Source: JAFDZV01 sp964455525 (GTDB lineage Bacteria > Bacteroidota > Ignavibacteria > OLB7). Taken from it: a stretch of DNA of 64,000 bases. The DNA lies in NCBI GenBank assembly GCA_964455525.1, contig CAYVWR010000013.1:1-64000 (forward strand), given 5' to 3'. How positions within the stretch are numbered: the first letter of the stretch is position 1; every line of letters starts with the position of its first letter. The position numbers and the translations under genes are program-made. Positions 19,509 through 27,119 of this stretch are shown one piece after another. The notes under the pieces are model-generated. The model worked only from the letters and a program-made list of their open reading frames with translations. It made no database searches and was not told where the DNA came from.

Positions 19509-19581
19509 GCCCGCGTAGCTCAATTGGTAGAGCAGCTGATTTGTAATCAGCAGGTTGCAGGTTCAAGTCCTGTCACGGGCC
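19509..19581 (+). tRNA. tRNA-Thr (anticodon TGT)
   Basis: The acceptor GCCCGCG pairs with CACGGGC except for a C-A mismatch at position 6-67. The D-arm GCTC-AATTGGTAGA-GAGC is normal. The anticodon stem CTGAT/ATCAG encloses TTTGTAA, so the anticodon is TGT. The T-arm GCAGG TTCAAGT CCTGT pairs with one G-T. No CCA is encoded. A GC-rich inverted repeat (about 19591-19616) follows. Confidence 0.92.
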
Positions 19582-19729
19582 CTTTGCAGAGGCGATCTCG
19601 GCTCGTTCGAGGTCGCCTTCGTCGTTTCCACCCTGGCATCGCATCAATCATCTCATGCGCCAGGGCATTGGCTCCCCTCCGTTCCCATCACTCCGGCACT
19701 TCTCCCAGGCACCGATACAGCGTAACAAA

Positions 19730-19758
19730 AAGCCGCCAGGATCAACTCATGGCGGCTT
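19730..19758 (-). terminator. Terminator of purB
   Basis: 9-bp perfect stem AAGCCGCCA (19730-19738) / TGGCGGCTT (19750-19758). On the minus strand it is followed by a short T-run. It lies 30 bp after the purB stop codon. Confidence 0.8.
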
Positions 19759-19787
19759 ATGGAGCTACGGTTGTATGCGAGTCCTTC

Positions 19788-21080
19788 TTATAACCCGCAC
19801 CGCTCGAAGATATAATCCACGTTACGGATCGACTTCTGTAGATCGCAGAGCGCATCGATCTCCTCGATCGGCAGCACCGCGGTCAGTTCCGAATCGCGCT
19901 TCAGCACATCGGGGAAGTTTTCGCGGGTACGCCAGACCTCCATCGCGCTCTTCTGCACAAGCCGGTAGGCATCCTCGCGGCTCATCCCCTGCTTTGCCAG
20001 AGCAAGCAGAATGGTCTGCGAGAAATGAAGCCCGCTGGTGATGCCGAGATTCTTCATCATGTTCTCTGGATAGACAAGCAGCTTATCGACCAGCGAGATC
20101 ATCTTATCAAGCATATAGTCGAGCAGGATGGTAGAATCCGGGCAGATCACCCGTTCCACCGACGAGTGGCTGATATCGCGCTCATGCCAGAGCGCCACAT
20201 TCTCCATCGCTGCAAGCGCATTTGTGCGGACGATACGCGCCATGCCACAGATACGTTCGGAGATGATCGGATTCCGCTTGTGGGGCATCGCGGAGCTTCC
20301 CTTCTGTCCGGCAGAGAAGTACTCCTCCGCCTCCAGCACCTCGGTGCGCTGGAGATGGCGGATCTCCGTAGCAAACTGGTCAAGCGTAGAGGCTATCACG
20401 CCGAGCGCTGCCATATATTCCGCATGCCGATCGCGCTGGATCACCTGGGTGCTCACCGGATCGGCTTTCAGCCCGAGGTGTTTGCAGACATACTCCTCCA
20501 CCTTCGGGCTTAGGTGCTCGAAGGTTCCAACCGCACCGGAGATCTGGCCATAGGATATAACCTCGACAGCCCGGCGCATCCGCTCGATGCTCCGCTTGGT
20601 CTCCTCGTACCAGAGCGCCAGCTTCAGACCGAAGGTGACCGGCTCGGCATGGATGCCATGCGAGCGCCCGATCATGATCGTGTATTTGAACTCCACGGCG
20701 CGCTTGGCGAGCACATCGCGAAAACGCTCCAATCCCTCCAGCAACATCTCTCCTGCCTGCTTAAGCTGCACGGCAAGGCAGGTATCGAGAACATCGGAGG
20801 AAGTCATGCCGAGATGCACATACCGCGAAGGCTCACCGACGTATTCGGCCACATTCGTCAGAAATGCGATCACATCGTGTTTGGTGACTTCCTCGATCTC
20901 CAGAATCCTGGCAACATCGAAATTTCCCCGCTCGCGCACCGCGCGTGCCGCCTCGATGGGAACATCGCCAAGCTCCGCCTGCGCCTCCACGGCCAGCGTT
21001 TCAATTTCAAGCCAGATACGATACTTGTTTTCATCCTGCCAGATAGCCCCCATTGCCGGGCGCGTATAACGGTCGATCAT
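19788..21080 (-). CDS. purB: Adenylosuccinate lyase
   Basis: Catalyses two fumarate-releasing steps of purine synthesis: SAICAR to AICAR, and adenylosuccinate to AMP. The 430-residue product starts MIDRYTRPAMGAIWQDENKY, typical of bacterial PurB. It has the HLGMTSSDVLDTCLAVQL segment, the catalytic His region IGRSHGIHAEPVTFG, and the fumarase/lyase signature GSSAMPHKRNPIISERI. Length fits the shorter, bacillus-type family (about 430). It is divergent from the Lrp-family regulator, separated by about 300 bp, and closed by its own terminator. No other purine gene is adjacent. Confidence 0.97.
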   Translation of the reverse strand: MIDRYTRPAMGAIWQDENKYRIWLEIETLAVEAQAELGDVPIEAARAVRERGNFDVARILEIEEVTKHDVIAFLTNVAEYVGEPSRYVHLGMTSSDVLDTCLAVQLKQAGEMLLEGLERFRDVLAKRAVEFKYTIMIGRSHGIHAEPVTFGLKLALWYEETKRSIERMRRAVEVISYGQISGAVGTFEHLSPKVEEYVCKHLGLKADPVSTQVIQRDRHAEYMAALGVIASTLDQFATEIRHLQRTEVLEAEEYFSAGQKGSSAMPHKRNPIISERICGMARIVRTNALAAMENVALWHERDISHSSVERVICPDSTILLDYMLDKMISLVDKLLVYPENMMKNLGITSGLHFSQTILLALAKQGMSREDAYRLVQKSAMEVWRTRENFPDVLKRDSELTAVLPIEEIDALCDLQKSIRNVDYIFERCGL

Positions 21081-21301
21081 TCGCTTATAGGTTTACGATG
21101 TTAGAGAGAGGATGGGCAGCGCCCGCAATCCATGATCCGCTGGGAAGAGAGAGAGGGGAGCCGGAGAGAGAGATCCGGGGCTTGGCACCTGAGCCACGGC
21201 AGCCCCGCCGATCCACGCACATGAACGCCCATGCAGGCACCACAAGGGCGCGCTCCAGGGCCGTTGGCAACCGATTCCCTCAGCTCTGTTATCAGCTTTT
21301 A

Positions 21302-21378
21302 CTTTCATTTACGAACTTCCAGCGCTTGTACGCTTAAAAATCCTTCGTATGTTTGCTCCAGAACTTTAAAAATGAAAG
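21302..21378. promoter_or_regulatory. Candidate operator: spaced inverted repeat before the Lrp gene
   Basis: CTTTCATTT (21302-21310) is repeated inverted as AAATGAAAG (21370-21378), 59 bp apart; the right copy ends 4 nt before the ATG of the Lrp-family gene. Lrp-type octamers often bind AT-rich inverted sites spread over tens of base pairs and repress their own genes. Autoregulation is therefore a reasonable inference, not shown. Confidence 0.35.
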
Positions 21379-21382
21379 CTAC

Positions 21383-21895
21383 ATGAGATTTCTCACAGAT
21401 CTCGACTCCATTGACATCCAGATTCTGAAGGCGCTCCAGCAGAACGGGCGCATTCAGCTTGGGACGCTGGCCGAAACCGTGCAGCTTTCCGCCCCGGCAG
21501 TAGCCGAGCGATTGCGGAAGCTGGAGGAACGAGGGGTGATACTCGGCTTCACCGCCCAGATAGCCCCGGCACTGCTGGCGCTTGATATCACGGGGTTCAT
21601 CCAGGTTCGCGTCGACTCCTCGACACAGTACCCCAGATTTCTCGCAAAGGCGACAGCTCACGACGAGGTGATGGAATGCCATGCGATCACCGGCGACGCC
21701 TCACATCTTCTGAAAATCCGCACCCGTAATACCAGCACGCTTGAAGCGCTTCTGGCGGAGATCCAGCGCTGGCCCGGCGTGATCGGCACCAGCACAAATC
21801 TGGTGCTCTCCACGCACAAGGAGGGGCTTGCCCTCCCCTTCTCCCATCTCGAAGAGATCGTCAGCGAAGGACGCGCAGGTCGGCGCAAGGAATGA
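21383..21895 (+). CDS. Lrp/AsnC-family transcriptional regulator
   Basis: A 170-residue feast/famine regulator. The N-terminal winged helix-turn-helix is DSIDIQILKALQQNGRIQLG followed by LAETVQLSAPAVAERLRKLE, with the recognition helix in the second part. The C-terminal ligand-binding RAM domain includes FIQVRVDSS, the conserved V-ECHAITGDASHLLKIRTR segment and LVLSTHKEGLALPF. The ATG at 21383 fits the family; the frame extends to a TTG at 21353. The gene precedes glnA by 118 bp on the same strand, suggesting that it senses an amino acid and tunes nitrogen assimilation. That link is inferred from context. Confidence 0.92.
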   Translation: MRFLTDLDSIDIQILKALQQNGRIQLGTLAETVQLSAPAVAERLRKLEERGVILGFTAQIAPALLALDITGFIQVRVDSSTQYPRFLAKATAHDEVMECHAITGDASHLLKIRTRNTSTLEALLAEIQRWPGVIGTSTNLVLSTHKEGLALPFSHLEEIVSEGRAGRRKE

Positions 21896-21997
21896 CCGGC
21901 GCCTGCCAGCAGCAGGCATGCCCGCCGACACCGGTGCCCGCAAACTTAGAGAAAAGCAAAACGTTAGATCCTTTCAATCCTTAACATACCCAATCGC

Positions 21998-22002
21998 AGG
22001 AG
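21998..22002 (+). promoter_or_regulatory. Ribosome-binding site of glnA
   Basis: AGGAG 11 nt before the ATG at 22014. It decides between the short start used here and a 62-codon upstream extension that overlaps the Lrp gene. Confidence 0.7.
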
Positions 22003-22013
22003 TGATTACATCG

Positions 22014-23357
22014 ATGGCGATGACCAAGCAGGAAGTATTGAAGCTCGCCGCGGAGCAGAACGTGCAGTTTGTGAACCTACAGTTCACCGATATCATCGGC
22101 ACGCTCAAGGCCGTGACGATTCCGGTCTGGAAGCTCGAGGACGCGATCGACCAGAACGTGTGGTTCGATGGCTCCTCGATCGAGGGCTTCACTCGTGTTC
22201 ACGAGAGCGATATGTTCCTGAAGCCCGACCTTGACACGTTCGCGGTGATCCCGTGGACCCGTGGCTCGGGGTCGGGAACCCGTGCCCGCATCATCTGCGA
22301 CGTTTATATGCCGGATGGCGAGCCGTTCGAGGGTGACCCGCGTGGCATCCTGAAGCGCCAGCTTGAGCGCGCCCGCCGGATGGGGTATGTCTTCAACGTA
22401 GGCCCGGAGCTTGAGTTCTTTCTCTTCAAGCGTGGCGCAGACGGCAAGCTGGCCCCCCTGCCTCACGACGAGGCGGGTTACTTCGACCAGACGACCGATC
22501 TTGCCACCGAGATTCGTCAGGAGATGACCTTTGCACTCCAGGCCTTCGGCATCGATGTGGAAGCACTTCATCATGAAGTGGCGGTTGGCCAGCATGAAAT
22601 TGATTTCCGCTACTGCGATGCGCTTGCCGGCGCCGATGCCTCGGTAACGCTCCGCTTCGCACTGAAGTCGATCGCCGCACAGCATGGCCTGCATGCCTCG
22701 TTTATGCCGAAGCCGATCACCGGCGTCAACGGCTCCGGCATGCATGTGCACCAGTCGCTCTTCACGACCGATGGGCAGAACATGATGTTCAACAAGGATG
22801 GCCTGTACTCTCTCAGCGATTTTGCTCTGGGCTTTATCGCCGGTCAGATGCATCATATCAAGGCGCTGAACGCCATCATCAACCCCACGATCAACAGCTA
22901 CAAGCGTCTTGTGGTGGGATATGAAGCGCCGGTAAACGTGGCATGGGGCCAGAAGAACCGTTCCGTGCTGATCCGTGTTCCCCGCTATACGCCGGGACGC
23001 GAAAAGGCGGTGCGTGTGGAGATCCGCTGTCCCGACCCGGCAGCCAATCCGTACCTGGCGTTTGCGGCATTGCTTGCGGCCGGCCTGGATGGTGTGGAGA
23101 AGAAGATGATCCCGCCGGCACCGGTCGAAGACGATATCTTCGAGATGACGCCGGAGGAAGTGAAGCACCACGGCATCGGCTCGGTCGCGGCCAACCTTGT
23201 CGAGGCAATCGAGGCGCTTCGCGATAACGAGGTGGTGCGTGGCGCCATCGGTGAGTTCACCTTCGGCAAGTTCTACCAGGCGAAGCTTCAGGAGTGGGAC
23301 AGCTACAGGATCGCGGTCTCGCAGTGGGAACTGGATCACTATCTGGACGTTCACTAG
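22014..23357 (+). CDS. glnA: Glutamine synthetase type I
   Basis: Makes glutamine from glutamate, ammonia and ATP. The 447-residue product starts MAMTKQEVLKLAAEQNVQFV, just after a ribosome site. Family hallmarks are DIIGTLKAVTIP, WFDGSSIEGF, the ATP/metal-binding GPELEFFLF, PITGVNGSGMHVHQSL, NRSVLIRVPRYTPG and RCPDPAANPYLAFAALLAAG. The length and N-terminus fit the short GSI-alpha class. The segment around the adenylylation site of GSI-beta reads EDDIFEMTPEEV, with Phe where Escherichia coli has the modified Tyr, so control by adenylylation is unlikely. Regulation by the upstream Lrp-type protein is suggested by position. A strong terminator lies 70 bp downstream. Confidence 0.97.
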   Translation: MAMTKQEVLKLAAEQNVQFVNLQFTDIIGTLKAVTIPVWKLEDAIDQNVWFDGSSIEGFTRVHESDMFLKPDLDTFAVIPWTRGSGSGTRARIICDVYMPDGEPFEGDPRGILKRQLERARRMGYVFNVGPELEFFLFKRGADGKLAPLPHDEAGYFDQTTDLATEIRQEMTFALQAFGIDVEALHHEVAVGQHEIDFRYCDALAGADASVTLRFALKSIAAQHGLHASFMPKPITGVNGSGMHVHQSLFTTDGQNMMFNKDGLYSLSDFALGFIAGQMHHIKALNAIINPTINSYKRLVVGYEAPVNVAWGQKNRSVLIRVPRYTPGREKAVRVEIRCPDPAANPYLAFAALLAAGLDGVEKKMIPPAPVEDDIFEMTPEEVKHHGIGSVAANLVEAIEALRDNEVVRGAIGEFTFGKFYQAKLQEWDSYRIAVSQWELDHYLDVH

Positions 23358-23426
23358 CGGATTCCCGACCACACGGGGTGCGATTCCGGCGCTCGGAAAC
23401 GGAGAACAGATCCGGGGATGATATAA

Positions 23427-23464
23427 CAACGGGAGGGCCAGCTATTCTGCTAGCCCTCCCGTTG
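23427..23464 (+). terminator. Terminator of glnA
   Basis: Perfect 11-bp stem CAACGGGAGGG (23427-23437) / CCCTCCCGTTG (23454-23464), followed by a weak T-run. Confidence 0.85.
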
Positions 23465-23596
23465 TCTTGGTTGCTGGTGCACATTGCGCCGCATAAGAAT
23501 GCGGGCGAAGGCGCAAAAAAATGGTTTTGCCCTGCACCTTGCGCGGCCTTGCGTGCTGCGATGCATCCAGCACATCTTCGAACGTGATCCCGGAGG

Positions 23597-26023
23597 TTAG
23601 CGTATCACCACCATCGGCCCGATTGCCAGGCTTCCATCATCCAGCAGAAGGCGCCACATATAGCGGCCTTCCGGCAGAGGAGCAGTTTCCACGGCAACAA
23701 CGTTCTCTCCTGCGGCCATTGCTCCTTCATGCAGGAGAAGCACACGCTCGCCGAGCATCGTGTACAATTCCAGGCGTGCGTTCCGTTGCGACGCTGGCAG
23801 CACGATCATCAGGCGTGCAGCGCCGCCGACGGGGTTTGGAGCAAGATGGAGCATTGCCCTGGCGGCCTGGCCCGTGCTGCGGGCAACGGCAAGCACCGGA
23901 CCTTCGGTGATGCTGAAATCATCCATACCAGCCTCCACGACCGATGGGGCGATCGAGTCGCTTGCAACAAACTTGACGCGCATATGACCGGAAAGGGAAA
24001 GGCCATTGCGGACCCGGAAGCTGAAGTGCTTCCAGCCACGGGTGGACTCACCGATTTGCGCCAGCAGGGTCCAGCTTGCGCCATCATCATTGCTTATATG
24101 CACCTCCAGGGTATCGGAGGGTATGATGGGGAAATTCCTGGAATACCAGGCATCGTTCGAGAACCAGAGATAGCAGTTGATATACGGATCGCTATAGGAG
24201 GAGATATCAAACGCCGGGGAAAGCAGCGTGGTAGCACCGCCGAACACCGGCCGTGAATATTCCCCCGGCACCGATATCCCGGTGATAAAGGCACGATCGC
24301 CGGGATCATGGGTATGATCGGCACCCGGCTGCACCGCGACCTCATCGTTGCCGCTGTAGAGCGTTACCTCCACCGGCACTCCGCGCTCCCATCGGCCTAT
24401 CGAGGCGCGGTCCCCGGCAACCCCGAGCGTCCATCCAAGATCAAGCTCGGCGTCATCGGCATATCCTCTTTTCAAACGAATCGGCAGCGACTGTTCGGCG
24501 GCCATGCTCAGCTCAAGAATCCGGGATTGATATCCCCACGCTCCGATCTGAACCATATAGCTGCTATCGGCCGGAAGGGCAAGCGACCATGTTGCTCCGG
24601 CGCCGCTTCCCTCCCCATTCTCTCTGCCATAGACCCTGTAGAGGAACGTTTCGACAGGCTCACCGGTCTCATCATCCACCACCGGCAGCGAATACAGCGC
24701 CAGCGGCAGATTCCGCATTTCGATCACAACCTCATTCCCCTCTCCTTTCAGCTCCAGCATGCCATTCTCGAGGTGATAATTCTGGAGATAGGCGAGGAAA
24801 TCGACGGTTCCCTCTGCTCCGGCAAAACTGAAACGCCCTTCGTTGTCGGTGATAAGCACGGTGTTATTCTGCGCCATACGTATCTGGACCCCTGGCAGCG
24901 GTTCCTTTGTGATCGAGCTTACAACCATGCCATGCACCCGGCCTGGCCGGGCACCATCGAAGGTAAAGACCTCCAGGCCTCGCTCCATATAGCTGGAGAT
25001 GATTTTACCGCTTGGCAGATAGGGATAGACATCCCAATTGCCAGCATACTGGGCGCCGGTGCCAGGATACGCATCGAAGAACCCTACCTCCACCGGCTGC
25101 AACGGGTCGCTGATATCAATGATACGTGTCCCACCGGTATACCACGAAACATAGGCGGTATGCCCTTTTACAAAGACATTATGAACGATAGCGGTCGCCT
25201 CCGGGGTAAAATCAGCAACCTTGAAGATCGCATCCAGATTGTGGATATCCCAGAACTTCAAGGTCTTGTCGGTCATCCCCACCTCATCGGTCGTCAGCAG
25301 ATAGCTACCATCCTCGGTGATCGCGGCATTATGGGTTCCGGCACCGGGATAGGTGATCTCCCCGACCAGTGTGGGATTCTTTCGATCAGGCCCCAGATAG
25401 ATGATGCTGAGCTTCCCATCGAAGATGGCAGCGGCATACATGGTATCGTTACGGATATAGGCATCATGCACATAATGCCCGGAGAAGGTTCCGACAAGCT
25501 CCGGCGCCATCGGGTTCGCTGCCACGTTGAAGATGAGGGTGCCGGAATTGGCTCCTGCGCCCAGATTGGAGCCGTGCACATACAGATAATCCCCTTCAGC
25601 CGAAACAGTATGGCCGGTCCGAAGCACCGATGAATCGCGCGTTACAACGGTGGGAGGAGCCGGAAGCGGAGAAAGATCAATGATCTGAAGGCCGCCATCG
25701 TTTTCATTGACCACATAGGCATAATTGCGATAGGTCTTGATTTCACGCCAGTCGCTCGGCGGACCCTCGACGAGCGAGACCAGCCGAATCGGTTTTTCGG
25801 TGATATCAACGATATAGGTGCCGAGATGCCCCCCCAGCAGCGCGTATTCGCGGCCATCGGGAGCAGCATAGCCGGTAAGCCCGGAATAACGTCCGGGGCC
25901 ACCGGCCGCCGGATCGAGCGAATCGAAGCGCTCGGTATGATAGGTACGCAATGGCTGTGCACAAACAGTAGAAACTGTCATCATACCAGCCAGAGCAAGC
26001 AGTATGGCAAAACGATAGATCAT
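23597..26023 (-). CDS. Choice-of-anchor B / LVIVD propeller protein with T9SS tail
   Basis: An 808-residue secreted protein. A signal peptide spans 1-22 (ending VSTVCAQ). Residues 25-385 form an LVIVD-type beta-propeller with repeated strands such as GTYIVDITEKPIRLV, GGLQIIDLSPLP, GTLIFNVAANP and GTRIIDISDPLQPVEVGFF. Residues 388-450 are a carboxypeptidase-regulatory-like fold (GMVVSSITKEPLPGVQIRM ... DNEGRFSF). A region with ELDLGWTLGVAGDRASIGRW and DHTHDPGDRAFITG follows, typical of secreted proteins in this lineage. The last 75 residues (LAPNPVGGAARLMIVLP ... PLPEGRYMWRLLLDDG) are a T9SS sorting domain. The ligand is unknown. It is the first of a tandem family with a pseudogene copy and a full paralogue just upstream, all on the same strand, but separated by gaps and terminators rather than forming a tight operon. 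Confidence 0.88.
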   Translation of the reverse strand: MIYRFAILLALAGMMTVSTVCAQPLRTYHTERFDSLDPAAGGPGRYSGLTGYAAPDGREYALLGGHLGTYIVDITEKPIRLVSLVEGPPSDWREIKTYRNYAYVVNENDGGLQIIDLSPLPAPPTVVTRDSSVLRTGHTVSAEGDYLYVHGSNLGAGANSGTLIFNVAANPMAPELVGTFSGHYVHDAYIRNDTMYAAAIFDGKLSIIYLGPDRKNPTLVGEITYPGAGTHNAAITEDGSYLLTTDEVGMTDKTLKFWDIHNLDAIFKVADFTPEATAIVHNVFVKGHTAYVSWYTGGTRIIDISDPLQPVEVGFFDAYPGTGAQYAGNWDVYPYLPSGKIISSYMERGLEVFTFDGARPGRVHGMVVSSITKEPLPGVQIRMAQNNTVLITDNEGRFSFAGAEGTVDFLAYLQNYHLENGMLELKGEGNEVVIEMRNLPLALYSLPVVDDETGEPVETFLYRVYGRENGEGSGAGATWSLALPADSSYMVQIGAWGYQSRILELSMAAEQSLPIRLKRGYADDAELDLGWTLGVAGDRASIGRWERGVPVEVTLYSGNDEVAVQPGADHTHDPGDRAFITGISVPGEYSRPVFGGATTLLSPAFDISSYSDPYINCYLWFSNDAWYSRNFPIIPSDTLEVHISNDDGASWTLLAQIGESTRGWKHFSFRVRNGLSLSGHMRVKFVASDSIAPSVVEAGMDDFSITEGPVLAVARSTGQAARAMLHLAPNPVGGAARLMIVLPASQRNARLELYTMLGERVLLLHEGAMAAGENVVAVETAPLPEGRYMWRLLLDDGSLAIGPMVVIR

Positions 26024-26349
26024 GCGATATCCTTATCAGCTCGTAGCATCAGGAAAGGGTTGAACGGAGAGGAATATGAGGCGTGCAAAGCCAATCGCAG
26101 GGTGGGATCGCTCTGCACTGCATCACATCTGTTTATGCTCCCAGGGGTGTTCATCCTACACTACATGAACGATTCTCCATAGACCAAAAAGGCACGGCAG
26201 AATGTTCCGATGGGAAATTCCTTCCCAATTGCCTGCCTATAGCAGAATGAGCACCCAATTCGGATGCCCGCTTTTGCACAGCGATCGGCCAGAGGGCCAT
26301 ACGATACGAGAGCGCTCAATGAACAACGAGAACGGTCCCGGAATGTATC

Positions 26350-26868
26350 GAACCATTGTTATCACATAGCTTCCATCGGCCGTCGCATCGGAATTATGCG
26401 TGCTGGCGAACGGATAATTTATCTGCGCCACAAATGCGGATATTTGCGATCGGCACCGAGATACACGATGCTGAGACAATTATCCTGGATGGCCACAGCA
26501 TACAGGGTATCATCGCGTATGGTATGCCCCCCCTCCCTCTCTCGTTCACCATATAGGCCCATGTTCCGGCCGTTTTCATTTCACGCCAGCCGCTTATCGG
26601 CCCGGCTATCTGCGGACAGCCCTGATCGGCTTTTCGGTGACATTGATGACGTAGGTGGCTTCATCCCCCCCATGATGGCATATTCCCGTCCATCACCGAC
26701 CACATATCCGGTCAGACCGGAATGCCGCCCGTGTATTGCGGGATATGGGGTGAGCGAATCGAAAGCAGCCGTGTTATAGGTTTTCGGCTGTGCCAGGAGA
26801 ATGGCGGACGTTCCCAGAACGATCAAGATACGGAGTATACCGGCAGAGTACCGTTTCATGGTTTCCAT
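26350..26868 (-). pseudogene. Decayed third copy of the LVIVD/choice-of-anchor B gene
   Basis: Three pieces of the flanking paralogues can be read in different minus-strand frames. At 26660-26868 there is a signal peptide plus PKTYNTAAFDSLTPYPA and SGLTGYVVGDGREYAIMGG. A second piece gives WREMKTAGTWAYMVNERGRG. A third, after a jump, gives DDTLYAVAIQDNCLSIVYLG and then NYPFASTHNSDATADGSYVI. Compared with the intact copies (NDTLYASAINNGKLDIVYLG; GAGTHNADLTPDGSYVMTT) this shows frameshifts, an internal deletion of roughly 70 codons after the NERG segment, and loss of everything beyond the first third. The rest of the gap, 26024-26349, holds nothing else recognisable. The copy is not translatable as a whole. 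Confidence 0.85.
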
Positions 26869-27056
26869 ATGGTTTTCATGGCGTTCCTATGCTCCTGCAA
26901 GAGCGCTGCATCGGCCACACCACGGTGAAAAAGCCAGGGAAATTTCCGATCTGGGGTAATGTATGCGCAGCGAAAAAAAAAGTTACCGATTCCGGGGAGT
27001 GGAGATAAAAAAGCGTGACAGGCACCTTGCCGTGGGCATCCGGCCCCAATAAACAA

Positions 27057-27083
27057 CGGGGCGTCCCTGGCGGGAACGCCCCG
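27057..27083 (-). terminator. Terminator after the second LVIVD gene
   Basis: GC-rich inverted repeat CGGGGCGTCCC (27057-27067) / GGGAACGCCCCG (27072-27083). On the minus strand it follows the stop codon of the 27120-29540 gene by about 40 bp and leads into TTGTTTATT. Confidence 0.75.
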
Positions 27084-27119
27084 AAATTCATCCATTGAAT
27101 GCAGCCTGCCGCACCGGGA

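Noticed and set aside
22077..23429. 450-codon minus-strand frame opposite glnA
   Set aside because: Shadow of a textbook glutamine synthetase.
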